Positions 44,042 through 52,739 of a stretch of 64,000 bases of DNA are shown in pieces. How positions within the stretch are numbered: position 1 is the first letter of the stretch; every line of letters starts with the position of its first letter. Under the pieces are notes generated by a model that was given only the letters and a program-made list of their open reading frames with translations, ran no database searches and had not been told where the DNA came from. The DNA lies in assembly GCF_011302055.1 (NCBI RefSeq), contig NZ_CP049871.1:1570501-1634500 (forward strand), in the 5' to 3' direction. The position numbers were made by a program, and so were the translations under genes. Origin of the DNA: Sphingomonas sinipercae. Lineage in GTDB: Bacteria > Pseudomonadota > Alphaproteobacteria > Sphingomonadales > Sphingomonadaceae.

Positions 44042-44860
44042 ATGAGCATGATTCCGCTTTTGATCGCATCGGCGATGGTCAACCCGACGACGGCCGTACC
44101 GTCCCGCGACCCGGTGCAGCCGGCGCTGTGGAAAATCAGCGATCACGACACGACCATTTATCTATTCGGCACTTTCCACGCACTCGACGGCACGACCCAT
44201 TGGTTCAAGGACCGGGTGCGCAGCGCGTTCGACGCCTCCGACCAGCTCGTGCTTGAAACCATCCTGCCCAAGCCGGGAAGACTGGGGAGCACGGCCCTGC
44301 CGACCGGCGCGCCGGCCCTTTCGGCCCCGGCCCGGCAGCTTGCCCGTTCCGGCTCCCTGCTCGCGTCGACCAGGCTGGTGATGAATGCCGGTCACGCGCG
44401 CGGCATGTCGAGCAACCTTGGTGCCGACGCCGAGCTTCGCAACGCGGCGGAATCTTCGGGCAAGGCGCTCGGTGGGCTGGAGCCGCTGGAATTCCAGCTG
44501 AACATGTTCAGCGCCCTTTCGGCCCAAGCCCCGCGGCCCCTCGCCGCGCAGCCTGCGCCGCCGACGGACGCGGCCACGATCAAGGCGGTGTCGAACGTGC
44601 TTGCGCAACTGCAGGATGCCTGGAACCGGGGCGACCTCAACACCTTCGCGCCGATGCTTGAGCAGATGCGAGTCCAGACCCCGCAAACTTACCGGACCAT
44701 GTTCGCCGACCGCAATTCGCGCTGGGCCCAGTGGATCGCGGCACGACTGCAGCAGCCGGGGACAGTCTTCGTCGCCGTCGGTGCCGGGCACCTGGCCGGG
44801 CCGGACAGCGTCCAGATCAAGCTCGCCTCGCTCGGCGTCGGGACGATGCGGATCAACTGA
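44042..44860 (+). CDS. TraB/GumN family secreted protein (copy 2)
   Basis: 272 residues from ATG 44042; an upstream ATG at 43985 is in frame, but MSMIPLLIASAMV gives a better signal sequence. It shares with copy 1 PALWKISDHDTTIYLFGTFH near the start and VAVGAGHLAGPDSVQIKL near the end, whereas the middle has diverged and contains Pro/Ala-rich inserts. Candidate metal-binding histidines are kept. It is probably a tandem duplicate separated by the XRE cassette. Confidence 0.85.
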   Translation: MSMIPLLIASAMVNPTTAVPSRDPVQPALWKISDHDTTIYLFGTFHALDGTTHWFKDRVRSAFDASDQLVLETILPKPGRLGSTALPTGAPALSAPARQLARSGSLLASTRLVMNAGHARGMSSNLGADAELRNAAESSGKALGGLEPLEFQLNMFSALSAQAPRPLAAQPAPPTDAATIKAVSNVLAQLQDAWNRGDLNTFAPMLEQMRVQTPQTYRTMFADRNSRWAQWIAARLQQPGTVFVAVGAGHLAGPDSVQIKLASLGVGTMRIN

Positions 44861-44877
44861 AATCGGGCGACCGCCGG

Positions 44878-45720
44878 CTACCCTCGCGTGCTAGTGATCA
44901 CCGTTATCATCAGCCCAGGAATGTAAGTCACAACGCCACGAACAGGTTTCCCCGCCGGATCACGAGCGGGCGTGCCGATCTTCCGGCCTTGCAGCTGCGC
45001 ACAGAGCTCACGATCGAAGACAGGATTGCCGGGGCCAGAATGCCGGTTGCAGCTCACAACGCTGCCCTGCTCGTTAAGTAGCAACGCGTAAGACATCTTG
45101 CCGCGCTGCTGAGGGAAGCGCATCCGGCGAAGCACTTGCTGGGGGATGAGCAGGTCCCTGTCCATCACGTCCGGCCGCGCGCCGCCCGGTTGGAACTGGG
45201 ACGCGTCCGCTCCCCATTCGATCAGCTGTTCCGCTTCGCAGAGCCGTAGCGCTGATATTGCTTCCGCCGCTTGTGGCAGGGGTACCGGCCCGACCCTCAG
45301 CTTCTTGCCTCTGATAGCCAAGTCGTGGCCAGCGGCGATCGCGTCGACGGCCTTCGCTGAGAGCGAGGCCATGTTTGCCGCGCGGTCGTACGGTGCGTTT
45401 GTCTCGAACACGCCCACGAAGTCGCGCCATTCGACGCGTCCATCGATCCGCAGGGCCACGTCGGATTCGAACCCATCGGAAGGCGCGTCGATGTTTTTCC
45501 TAGCAATCGACAGGGAATAGCGGTCGCTGCCAACGTCGGTTTCGATGCTTAGGCGCAGTGGCGGGTTGAGGGAGTAATGTCGTTTCAATTGGCATTCGCC
45601 AGGTGCAACATTCAGCGCCCAGGAGTCTTCAGCTGCGGGGGCCGCATCGGCCCGACCGCCCAGCAATGCGAGCAGTCCAAAAATCGGTGCAATTGTGCGC
45701 CCTTGAAGATAACTGCCCAT
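44878..45720 (-). CDS. Secreted protein with TonB-like C-terminal domain
   Basis: 280 residues from ATG 45720. Signal peptide ending near GGRADAAP. A long middle beta region precedes a TonB-C-like module: SYALLLNEQGSVVSCNRHSG through VFDRELCAQLQGRKI and RGVVTYIPGLM. Two cysteines (SC, LC) flank the motif. The lack of a Pro-rich linker and N-terminal anchor argues against a classical energy transducer; related orphan proteins are common in sphingomonads. Divergent from rplY. Confidence 0.75.
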   Translation of the reverse strand: MGSYLQGRTIAPIFGLLALLGGRADAAPAAEDSWALNVAPGECQLKRHYSLNPPLRLSIETDVGSDRYSLSIARKNIDAPSDGFESDVALRIDGRVEWRDFVGVFETNAPYDRAANMASLSAKAVDAIAAGHDLAIRGKKLRVGPVPLPQAAEAISALRLCEAEQLIEWGADASQFQPGGARPDVMDRDLLIPQQVLRRMRFPQQRGKMSYALLLNEQGSVVSCNRHSGPGNPVFDRELCAQLQGRKIGTPARDPAGKPVRGVVTYIPGLMITVITSTRG

Positions 45721-45946
45721 TCCAACCTCACCCCCAATGCGAACGCTCAGCCCGAAGCTTAGAGACCCATGCAATTGTGTCACCAGTTGATTCACAGCTG
45801 CGTCATTGGGGAAAAAGCGGACCCGCCCAGCGCGATCGCCGGCGCCTTCCTTGCCAGACCGGCGCCCCTCCCTTATAGGCGCGCGCTCCCAAGCCATGGT
45901 CATCCCTGGAGGCGTGGCGGGAGTTAACGCAACTGGAGAATAGTCA

Positions 45947-46618
45947 ATGAGCGAACAGCTGACGCTGCCCGCCGAGACGCGCGACCGGGCTGGCAAGGGA
46001 GCCTCCCGCGCACTGCGTCGTGAAGGTCGGGTCCCCGTCGTCGTATATGGCGACAAGCAAGAACCCCTGTCCCTTCATGTCGAGGAAAAGCTCCTCGCCA
46101 AGATGCTGTCGACGGGTCACTTCATGAATTCCGTCGTCATGGTCGACATCGCCGGAAAGGCGAACCGCACCCTTCCCAAGGACGTGCAGTTCCACCCGGT
46201 CACGAGCCGTCCGATCCATGTCGACTTCCTCCGCATCGGCGAGCACAGCCAGGTCAACGTCAACGTGCCGGTCCGCTTCGCCGACGAAGAAGAGTCGCCC
46301 GGCCTGAAGCGCGGCGGCGTGCTCAACGTTGTCCGTCACGAGCTTGAGTTGGTCTGCGACGCGTCGAAGATCCCGGACGAGATTTCGATCTCGCTCGCCG
46401 GGCTCGAAATCGGCGATTCGCTGCACATTTCGGCGATCACCCTGCCGGAAGGTTCGAAGTCGGCGATCGACGACCGCGATTTTACCATCGCCACTGTTGT
46501 CGCTCCGTCGGCGATGAAGTCGGAAGAATCGGAAGAAGAGGCTCCGGCCGCGACCGACGTTCCGGCCATCAACCAGGACGAAGGCGAAGCTGGCGAAGGC
46601 GAAGCGCAGGCCGAATAA
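45947..46618 (+). CDS. rplY: 50S ribosomal protein L25 (Ctc type)
   Basis: 223 residues with a CTGGAGAA ribosome-binding site. The N-terminal L25 domain binds 5S rRNA ([37 protein letters not shown]). The C-terminal Ctc extension (residues ~100-190) and an acidic tail ([13 protein letters not shown]) follow. Preceded by a divergent 220-base promoter region; followed by an intrinsic terminator, then pth, its usual neighbour. Confidence 0.97.
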   Translation: MSEQLTLPAETRDRAGKGASRALRREGRVPVVVYGDKQEPLSLHVEEKLLAKMLSTGHFMNSVVMVDIAGKANRTLPKDVQFHPVTSRPIHVDFLRIGEHSQVNVNVPVRFADEEESPGLKRGGVLNVVRHELELVCDASKIPDEISISLAGLEIGDSLHISAITLPEGSKSAIDDRDFTIATVVAPSAMKSEESEEEAPAATDVPAINQDEGEAGEGEAQAE

Positions 46619-46645
46619 GCCTACCCTTCGACCCGCATTTCAGGA

Positions 46646-46682
46646 GACCGCCTGCCGGGCGACCGGCGGGCGGTTTCTTTTT
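46646..46682 (+). terminator. Intrinsic terminator after rplY
   Basis: GACCGCCTGCCGG pairs with CCGGCGGGCGGTTTC around a GCGA loop, ending in TTTCTTTTT. Lies between rplY and pth, so pth may be only partly co-transcribed. Confidence 0.85.
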
Positions 46683-46709
46683 GTGCACCGCAAACGCTAG
46701 GAGGCGCCG

Positions 46710-47288
46710 ATGCAAATCTGGGTCGGCCTTGGAAATCCCGGCGCGAAGTACGCCATGCACCGGCACAATGTCGGCTTCATGGCGGTCGACGCGATCGGTG
46801 AAGTGCACGGGTTCGGCCCGTGGTCGAAGAAATTCCGAAGCCTGATTTCCGAAGGCCGCGTGGGCAGGCATCGCGTGCTGCTGGTGCGGCCGCAGACCTT
46901 CATGAACGACAGCGGCGATGCGGTTCAGCAGGCGCTGAATTTCTACAAGCTCGACCTGGATGCGCTGACCGTCTTTCACGACGAGCTCGACCTCGGCGCG
47001 ATGAAGGTCAAGGTGAAGCAGGGCGGCGGCACCGCGGGCCACAATGGCCTGCGGTCGATCGACAAGGCGCTCGGGCCGGATTTTCGCCGGGTGCGGATTG
47101 GCATCGGCCACCCCGGACCGGGCCTGAAGCACCTCGTCACGCCCCACGTGCTCGGCAATTATGCGAAGTCGGAGATCGAGCCGCTGTCCGACCTCCTCGC
47201 CGCCGTCGCCGACGAAGCGCAATGGCTGGCCGACGGCGACGACGTTCGCTTCATGAGCGAAGTCGCGCGCCGGATGCACGACGAATGA
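46710..47288 (+). CDS. pth: Peptidyl-tRNA hydrolase
   Basis: 192 residues with an AGGAGG site upstream. Family motifs: VGLGNPGAKYAMHRHNVGFM (catalytic His), RPQTFMNDSG and FHDELDLGAMKVKVKQGGGT, then GHNGLRSIDKALGPDFRRVR. It releases peptides from drop-off peptidyl-tRNA. ATGA overlap with the downstream oxygenase-like gene. Confidence 0.97.
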   Translation: MQIWVGLGNPGAKYAMHRHNVGFMAVDAIGEVHGFGPWSKKFRSLISEGRVGRHRVLLVRPQTFMNDSGDAVQQALNFYKLDLDALTVFHDELDLGAMKVKVKQGGGTAGHNGLRSIDKALGPDFRRVRIGIGHPGPGLKHLVTPHVLGNYAKSEIEPLSDLLAAVADEAQWLADGDDVRFMSEVARRMHDE

Positions 47289-47851
47289 GCGTCCGGGACC
47301 TGTTCCCGACGCGGCTGTATGAAGCGCAGCTGGAAACCGACCTCGACGAGCTGGCGCATTCGATCCGCTCGCTCGCCCAGGACGACGGCGCGGGGCGGCA
47401 ATGGAGCCGCGACCATCGCTACGCCGGCTACACCAGCTACGCCTCGCTGAACGATCTCCCGCGCCGCGACCCCGCCTTTGCCGACCTTGCAAAGGCGCTC
47501 ACCCGTCACGCGCGAAGCTTCGCCATCGACCTGGGCTGGGAAGTCCGGCCAAGGCTCGACAGCCTGTGGGTCAATTTGTTGAAAAGCGGTGGGCAACATA
47601 GTGGACACATCCATCCGCAAAGCATCCTGTCCGGCACATTCTATGTCGAAGTGCCGCAAGGCTCCGGTGCGATCCGCTTCGAAGATCCGCGCCTGCCGCT
47701 GATGATGGCCGCGCCGCAGCGCCCCGACAGCTTCGTTTCCGTCGAACCGCACCCGGGCCTGCTGCTGCTTTGGGAAAGCTGGCTTCGCCACGAGGTGCGC
47801 CCGGGCCCGGGCAAAGGCGAGCGGTTGAGCATCAGCTTCAATTTCGCGTAA
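47285..47851 (+). CDS. TIGR02466-type putative 2OG-Fe(II) oxygenase
   Basis: 188 residues; its ATG overlaps the pth stop. The core HSGHIHPQSILSGTFYVEVP contains candidate Fe ligands (His-x-His), a later His is in ESWLRHEVRPG, and RLSISFNF closes the double-stranded beta helix, with an Arg that may bind 2-oxoglutarate. The family is uncharacterised. Coupling to pth hints at a translation link but no function is established. Confidence 0.8.
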   Translation: MSVRDLFPTRLYEAQLETDLDELAHSIRSLAQDDGAGRQWSRDHRYAGYTSYASLNDLPRRDPAFADLAKALTRHARSFAIDLGWEVRPRLDSLWVNLLKSGGQHSGHIHPQSILSGTFYVEVPQGSGAIRFEDPRLPLMMAAPQRPDSFVSVEPHPGLLLLWESWLRHEVRPGPGKGERLSISFNFA

Positions 47852-47864
47852 GGGGCGCCAATCC

Positions 47865-47932
47865 CGTCATCGCGAGGAGCGCAGCGACGTGGCGATCCAG
47901 TGTTGGATTGCTTCGCTTCGCTCGCAATGACG
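47865..47932. repeat. Palindromic intergenic repeat element
   Basis: Two long complementary arms: CGTCATCGCGAGGAGCGCAG... at the left and ...TTCGCTCGCAATGACG at the right, meeting at GATCCAG/TTGGATTG. The sequence has the look of a dispersed palindromic (REP-like) element common in alphaproteobacterial intergenic DNA. It falls between the oxygenase-like gene and ychF and could also act as a transcription or mRNA-stability element. Confidence 0.8.
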
Positions 47933-47951
47933 ACCTGATCGAGGAACAAGC

Positions 47952-49052
47952 ATGGGCTTCCGCTGCGGCATCGTCGGCCTGCCGAACGTCGGCAAATCCA
48001 CCCTTTTCAACGCGCTGACCGAGACGGCTGCGGCACAGGCGGCCAACTATCCGTTCTGCACGATCGAACCAAACGTGGGCCGCGTCGCCGTGCCCGACCC
48101 CCGCCTCGACAAGATCCGCGAGATCGCCAAGTCGGCGCAGGAAATCGAAACGCAGATCGAGTTCGTCGACATTGCCGGCCTGGTCCGCGGCGCCAGCAAG
48201 GGCGAAGGCCTGGGCAACCAATTCCTTGCCAACATCCGCGAAGTCGACGCCATCGTCCACGTGCTGCGCTGCTTCGAAGGCGGCGACGTCACCCACGTCG
48301 AAGGCCGCGTCGATCCCATCGCCGACGCGGAGACGGTTGAGACCGAGCTGATGCTCGCCGACCTCGACAGCCTCGAGCGGCGCGTGCCGAATCTCGCCAA
48401 GAAGGCCCAGCAGGGCGACAAGGAAGCGAAGATCGAAGCGTCCGTGCTCGGCCAAGCGCTGGAGTTGCTGCGCGCTTCAAAGCCGGCGCGCCTGACCCAA
48501 CCCAAGGACGCCGAAGAGGAAAAGGCGCTGAAGCGGGCGCAGCTGCTGACGGCCAAGCCGGTGCTTTACGTTTGCAATGTCGACGAAGGCGACGCGGCCG
48601 AAGGCAACGCCCTGTCCGCACGCGTGTTCGAAAAGGCGGCGGCCGAAAATGCGAAAGCCGTGGTGGTTTCGGCGGCAATCGAGGCCGAAATCGTCACCCT
48701 TCCAAGCGAAGAGCGTGAGGCCTTTCTTGCCGACCTCGGCCTTGAGGAAACCGGCCTTAGCCGAGTCATTCGCGCCGGCTACGAACTGCTTGGCCTGATC
48801 ACTTTCTTCACCGCGGGGCCGAAGGAAGCGCGCGCCTGGACGGTGCGCCGCGGCGCCAAGGGGCCCGAAGCCGCCGGCGCGATCCACACCGATTTCGAGC
48901 GCGGCTTCATCCGCGCCGAAACCATCGCCTTCGACGACTTCGTCGCGTGCGGCGGGGAAGCCGGCGCGAAGGATGCGGGCAAGATGCGGGCCGAGGGCAA
49001 GGAATATGTCGTGCAGGATGGCGACATCCTGCTGTTCCGCTTCAACGTCTAG
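47952..49052 (+). CDS. ychF: Redox-regulated ATPase YchF (Obg family)
   Basis: 366 residues, the usual length. P-loop in CGIVGLPNVGKSTLFNALT, switch regions in YPFCTIEPNVGRVAVPD and FVDIAGLVRGASKGEGLGN, then the helical and TGS domains (AWTVRRGAKGPEAAG). The family hydrolyses ATP better than GTP and binds ribosomes. RBS GAGGAAC at good spacing. Its last 11 bases overlap the PAP2 gene. Confidence 0.97.
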   Translation: MGFRCGIVGLPNVGKSTLFNALTETAAAQAANYPFCTIEPNVGRVAVPDPRLDKIREIAKSAQEIETQIEFVDIAGLVRGASKGEGLGNQFLANIREVDAIVHVLRCFEGGDVTHVEGRVDPIADAETVETELMLADLDSLERRVPNLAKKAQQGDKEAKIEASVLGQALELLRASKPARLTQPKDAEEEKALKRAQLLTAKPVLYVCNVDEGDAAEGNALSARVFEKAAAENAKAVVVSAAIEAEIVTLPSEEREAFLADLGLEETGLSRVIRAGYELLGLITFFTAGPKEARAWTVRRGAKGPEAAGAIHTDFERGFIRAETIAFDDFVACGGEAGAKDAGKMRAEGKEYVVQDGDILLFRFNV

Positions 49053-49677
49053 GCTGGCGCGCCGCGACGCGTTCCGCCAGCGGCAGCGCCAGCAGCACCC
49101 AGAGCAGGCCGAACGACCAACCGCCGACCACATCGCTTGGCCAGTGCACGCCGAGGATGACCCGGCTGAGTCCGATGCAGATAGCGAACACGAAAGCGAC
49201 GGCGACGGCCGGCCTTAGCCAGCGCGTCCCGGCCGTCAGCACCACTGCGATGGTCAAATAAGCGATCATCGAATTGGCGGAGTGCGCGGACGGGAAAGAC
49301 GGACTGTAAACCGGCACGAGGTGCGCTTCGATTTCCGGCCGCATCCGGACGATCGAATATTTCTGAGCCCACACCAACAGCCGGCCGAAAACGGTCACGC
49401 CGATTAGCGCCAGGCCGAGCCGGGGATGTTTGCGAACCAACAGGAATAGTGCGGCCGCGACGCTGAGCAGCACGACAACCACACCTTCGCCGAAAAACGT
49501 CAGGAAGCGCGCGACGGCAGCGATCGAAGGCCGGTCGCCGGCATACAGCGTTCGAAGGACGGCCTCATCGATAACCCCGGCCCCGAGCATCAGCATCGCC
49601 AGCCACAGAACGGCAAGGGCTGCGGCGGGGATCGCCACCCGGCGGGGACGCGATCGTTCGGGAAGATCAGGGTGCAT
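49042..49677 (-). CDS. PAP2-family phosphatase
   Basis: 211 residues with about five membrane spans. Phosphatase motifs: KYSIVRMRP (motif 1), SPSFPSAHSANS (motif 2, catalytic His) and SRVILGVHWPSDVVGGW (motif 3). Members act on phosphatidic acid, undecaprenyl-PP or other lipid phosphates at the membrane; substrate unknown here. Convergent with ychF, divergent from the MaoC gene. Confidence 0.93.
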   Translation of the reverse strand: MHPDLPERSRPRRVAIPAAALAVLWLAMLMLGAGVIDEAVLRTLYAGDRPSIAAVARFLTFFGEGVVVVLLSVAAALFLLVRKHPRLGLALIGVTVFGRLLVWAQKYSIVRMRPEIEAHLVPVYSPSFPSAHSANSMIAYLTIAVVLTAGTRWLRPAVAVAFVFAICIGLSRVILGVHWPSDVVGGWSFGLLWVLLALPLAERVAARQPRR

Positions 49678-49772
49678 CGTCCATCAACCCCTGAGACGTG
49701 AAATCGCACCACGCGCCTTGCCGACGCTGGCAATCCGCCGCCGTGCTGCTAGGCGCGGCCCAAGGAGCAGCC

Positions 49773-50219
49773 ATGATCTATCTCGAAGATATCGAAGTCG
49801 GGACGGAGACCGATTTCGGTTCCTACGAAGTCACTCGCGAGGAAGTGATCGACTTCGCGCGCAAGTACGATCCGCAGCCGTTCCACCTTTCCGACGAGGA
49901 AGCCGCCAAGACCCACTTCGGCCGGCTTGCCGCAAGCGGCTGGCACACTTGCGCAATGACGATGGCGGTCATCGCCCGCCATGTGGTCGGCAACGACCAG
50001 GCGAGCCTCGGCTCCCCAGGAATCGACGAGCTGCGTTGGCTAAAGCCCGTTTACCCCGGCGACACGCTCCACGTCACCGGGACCATTACCGAGACCACGC
50101 CGTCGCGAAGCCGCCCCGACATGGGCTCCTTCAGGACGCGCACGACGGTCACCAACCAGGACGGTGTCCAGGTGATGACCTACACGTCGATCGTGCTGAT
50201 GCGCCGCCGCCCTGCCTGA
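49773..50219 (+). CDS. MaoC-like (R)-specific hydratase
   Basis: 148 residues from ATG 49773, with AAGGAG 7 bases upstream. Hot-dog fold; catalytic signature DPQPFHLSDEEA (Asp-His pair), then GRLAASGWHTCAMTM. Related enzymes hydrate enoyl-CoAs to (R)-3-hydroxyacyl-CoA or are involved in polyketide-like paths; it may also be a thioesterase-like relative. Stands alone, convergent with the M28 peptidase. Confidence 0.9.
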   Translation: MIYLEDIEVGTETDFGSYEVTREEVIDFARKYDPQPFHLSDEEAAKTHFGRLAASGWHTCAMTMAVIARHVVGNDQASLGSPGIDELRWLKPVYPGDTLHVTGTITETTPSRSRPDMGSFRTRTTVTNQDGVQVMTYTSIVLMRRRPA

Positions 50220-50222
50220 GCC

Positions 50223-51824
50223 TTATTCGTCCGGGTCGACGTAGGCGAACGGATCGGTCGGCAACGGCTGGGTCGGCAACGGCGGCCGCGGGATTTCCCG
50301 GTCGCTATTGGCCGCCGCGAGCAGCATGCCGGCCATTACCACCGCGGCCTGCCGCATGTCGTCGGCCCGCAAGTGATCGAGCGTGTCGATGCTCGAGTGG
50401 TGGACCCTGCTTTCGTAGTCGAGCGGATCCTGGATGAACTGATACCCCTGGAGCCCGACGGCCTGCATGAAGACGTGATCCGTTCCCCCAGTCTTGCCCG
50501 CAACCACCGCTTGCGCGCCGAGCGAGTTGAAGGGCGCCATCCATTCGCTCAACAGCGGCACTGCGGCGGCATTGCCTTCCGCATAGATGCCGCGGAACTT
50601 GCCCGAGCCATTGTCCATGTTGAAATAGGCCTTGAGCTGGTCGTAACCGGGCTTCTTCGACAGCGGGAAACGGTTGAGCCAGCTGAAGTAAGCTGTGATC
50701 CCGTCCATCCCGGGCGGGGTCGCGCGATTGACCAGATGTTGCTCGATGTAGGCGCGGCTCCCCAAAAGCCCCTGCTCTTCGCCTTCCCACAAGGCGAACC
50801 GGATGGTCCGCTTGGGCCGCACACCAAGGGTTCTTAAAATTCGCGCGGCTTCGATCACGACCGCGCTTCCGGCGCCGTTGTCCGCGGCACCGTCGCCGGC
50901 GATCCAGCTGTCGAAATGCGCGCCGGCCATTACATAGCCCGCGCGCGGATCGGTGCCCGGAATTTCGGCGATGATGTTGTTCGCCAGATGGTCGCTATCG
51001 TCGAACTGGGCGTCGCTCATCAGCTCGATGACGGGTGCCGGACCGGTCTTCGCCAGTCGCGCCAAGCGCCGATAATCCTCCGCAGCAAGCTCGAAGCCGG
51101 GCAAGGCGGGGGAATGGTTCGGGAGGTAGGAATAGCCTTCGCCGTGCAGCAGCTTGCCGTCGCGATAGCTTTTGCGGACCCAGGCGAGCGCGCCTTCGGC
51201 CTTCAGGAAAGCGTCCACCTGCTTGGCGAACTGGAACCGCTTGAGCCGCCGATCGAGCGTCTCTGGGTCGTAGGTTGGAAGATTATAGTTGTCTTCGTCC
51301 CCAATATCCTTGTCGCTGAGCCGCTTGAACGCGGCTTCCTTGGGCTCGTCGCTGACCCCCGGCATGGTGAGAAGGACGATCTTGCCCGACAGCTTGCCGC
51401 GCCACGCCGCCAGATGCTCGACCTTCGAAATCGGCGCGACGACGATCGGCGCGCGCAAGGTGCCGGCCGTTCCCGGGGTCCAGGCAACGGGGATCGCCGT
51501 CATCTCAATCACGCGCGGCTCGACCATCCGCGCCTTGCTGGATGTCATGTTCCACCCGCGGCCGAATTCGAACGGTTCGCGACGGACGTTCGCCAGGCCG
51601 TAGGAACGCAACTTCGCAAGCGCCCATTCCTCGGCGCGATCGAGATTGCGCGAATTGGTCAGGCGCGACCCGATCCCGTCCATCAGCTGCGATGCAGTGA
51701 GCATCACCTGGCTGCGGTTCATGCCTTCGTCGATGATCCTGGCGCTATCCGCCGATTGCGCGTGCGCGCCGGTTCCAAGCACCAGTGCGGCGCCGGACAG
51801 CAAAAACAAATGCGAGCGACGCAT
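50223..51824 (-). CDS. Secreted M28-family metallopeptidase
   Basis: 533 residues from ATG 51824. Signal peptide ending near GTGAHAQS. A PA domain lies in the middle (LSGKIVLLTMPG, approximately 130-165). The catalytic domain shows zinc-binding motifs: AGAHFDSWIAGDGAADNGAG, RFALWEGEEQGLLGSRAYIE (Glu base) and GGTDHVFMQAVGL. Bimetallic aminopeptidase. The 158 codons upstream of 51824 in the same frame overlap the adjacent lipoprotein gene and are not conserved. Confidence 0.92.
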   Translation of the reverse strand: MRRSHLFLLSGAALVLGTGAHAQSADSARIIDEGMNRSQVMLTASQLMDGIGSRLTNSRNLDRAEEWALAKLRSYGLANVRREPFEFGRGWNMTSSKARMVEPRVIEMTAIPVAWTPGTAGTLRAPIVVAPISKVEHLAAWRGKLSGKIVLLTMPGVSDEPKEAAFKRLSDKDIGDEDNYNLPTYDPETLDRRLKRFQFAKQVDAFLKAEGALAWVRKSYRDGKLLHGEGYSYLPNHSPALPGFELAAEDYRRLARLAKTGPAPVIELMSDAQFDDSDHLANNIIAEIPGTDPRAGYVMAGAHFDSWIAGDGAADNGAGSAVVIEAARILRTLGVRPKRTIRFALWEGEEQGLLGSRAYIEQHLVNRATPPGMDGITAYFSWLNRFPLSKKPGYDQLKAYFNMDNGSGKFRGIYAEGNAAAVPLLSEWMAPFNSLGAQAVVAGKTGGTDHVFMQAVGLQGYQFIQDPLDYESRVHHSSIDTLDHLRADDMRQAAVVMAGMLLAAANSDREIPRPPLPTQPLPTDPFAYVDPDE

Positions 51825-51933
51825 CGCCACCTCCCCCTGTTGATCGGTGTGCGAAGCTGCACGTAAATCGGGGCACGGCAAGTAAATTCGGTCGGCATGG
51901 AGCGCGACGCACGGGCCGGCGGCGCTGGGCAAG

Positions 51934-51966
51934 AAAAAGCCCGCGACAGCCGAAGCTGCCGCGGGC
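51934..51966 (-). terminator. Intrinsic terminator after Gly/Tyr-rich lipoprotein gene
   Basis: Minus-strand stem GCCCGCGGCAGC pairs with GCTGTCGCGGGC around TTCG, followed by TTTTTC. Positioned about 25 bases beyond the lipoprotein stop at 51989. Confidence 0.85.
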
Positions 51967-51988
51967 CCAGGATGCGTTCGAAGCGCGC

Positions 51989-52630
51989 CTACTCGGTCGG
52001 CGGCTGGCGCCGGTCTTCCAGCTTCCGCTGGACGCGTTGGCGAACTTCTTCGCGGCGCTGCGTGGCATCGGTGCGGCGATCGGAAACGCGCTCGCGGCGC
52101 TCTTCGATCTGGCGCCGAAGCTCTTCGCGGCGTTGCTGGACGACTTCCGTCCGGCGCTCCGGCGAAGCGCCTGGCGTCACCACGCGGCGGGTTGTCGTCC
52201 CACTGCGCGTCTGGGGACGGTCGAAACCGCTCCAATTTTCCTGCGCGGGCGCCACGACCGGCTGATTCGTCGATCCGTTGCGGTTGCGCGCAAGCCACTG
52301 ACTAAGCCGCTGCCTCCAGAACTCGCGCTCGGCCGCGGTCATCTGGCGACGCTGGCGATACCGGTCGTAAACGTAATAGCCGGTGCCGGGGTAGTAATAG
52401 TTGCCGTACCAACCGTAGGGCGAATAGCCGTAGCGGTTGTAGCCATAGCCGCCGTAGCGGTACGGATCGTAGCCGTTTTCCCACGGCGAGCCGTAACCGC
52501 CGCCGTAGCCGTAATCGTCATAGCCGTAGCCGTTATAGCCGTAGCCGCTGCCGACCGACAGGCCGCCATAGGCGCAACCACCGAGCGAGAGGCTTGCGCC
52601 GACCGCCAAAATTGCAAGTTTAGTACGCAT
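51989..52630 (-). CDS. Gly/Tyr-rich lipoprotein with coiled-coil tail
   Basis: 213 residues. Lipobox SLGGC at residues 15-19. Residues ~25-95 are Gly/Tyr/Asn repeats (YGYNGYGYDDYGYGGGYGS and similar) with no stable fold expected; residues ~95-115 are basic; residues ~155-205 form a Glu/Arg-rich coiled coil (VVQQRREELRRQIEERRERV). Probably an outer-membrane lipoprotein exposed at the surface or in the periplasm. Followed by a strong terminator. Function unknown. Confidence 0.75.
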   Translation of the reverse strand: MRTKLAILAVGASLSLGGCAYGGLSVGSGYGYNGYGYDDYGYGGGYGSPWENGYDPYRYGGYGYNRYGYSPYGWYGNYYYPGTGYYVYDRYRQRRQMTAAEREFWRQRLSQWLARNRNGSTNQPVVAPAQENWSGFDRPQTRSGTTTRRVVTPGASPERRTEVVQQRREELRRQIEERRERVSDRRTDATQRREEVRQRVQRKLEDRRQPPTE

Positions 52631-52739
52631 GGAGAGGCTCCTTCCCGCGAAGACACAGCCGGGGATGGAACCGCGTATAATCCCGGTTCAATGAACGAGA
52701 GACAACGACGCGGCGAGCGCGAACGCCCGCCGCTTGCTG

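Noticed and set aside
43860..44146. Small minus-strand frames in the gap before TraB/GumN copy 2
   Set aside because: Three overlapping frames of similar length, none with a ribosome-binding site or recognizable sequence; they extend into the plus-strand gene's 5' region.
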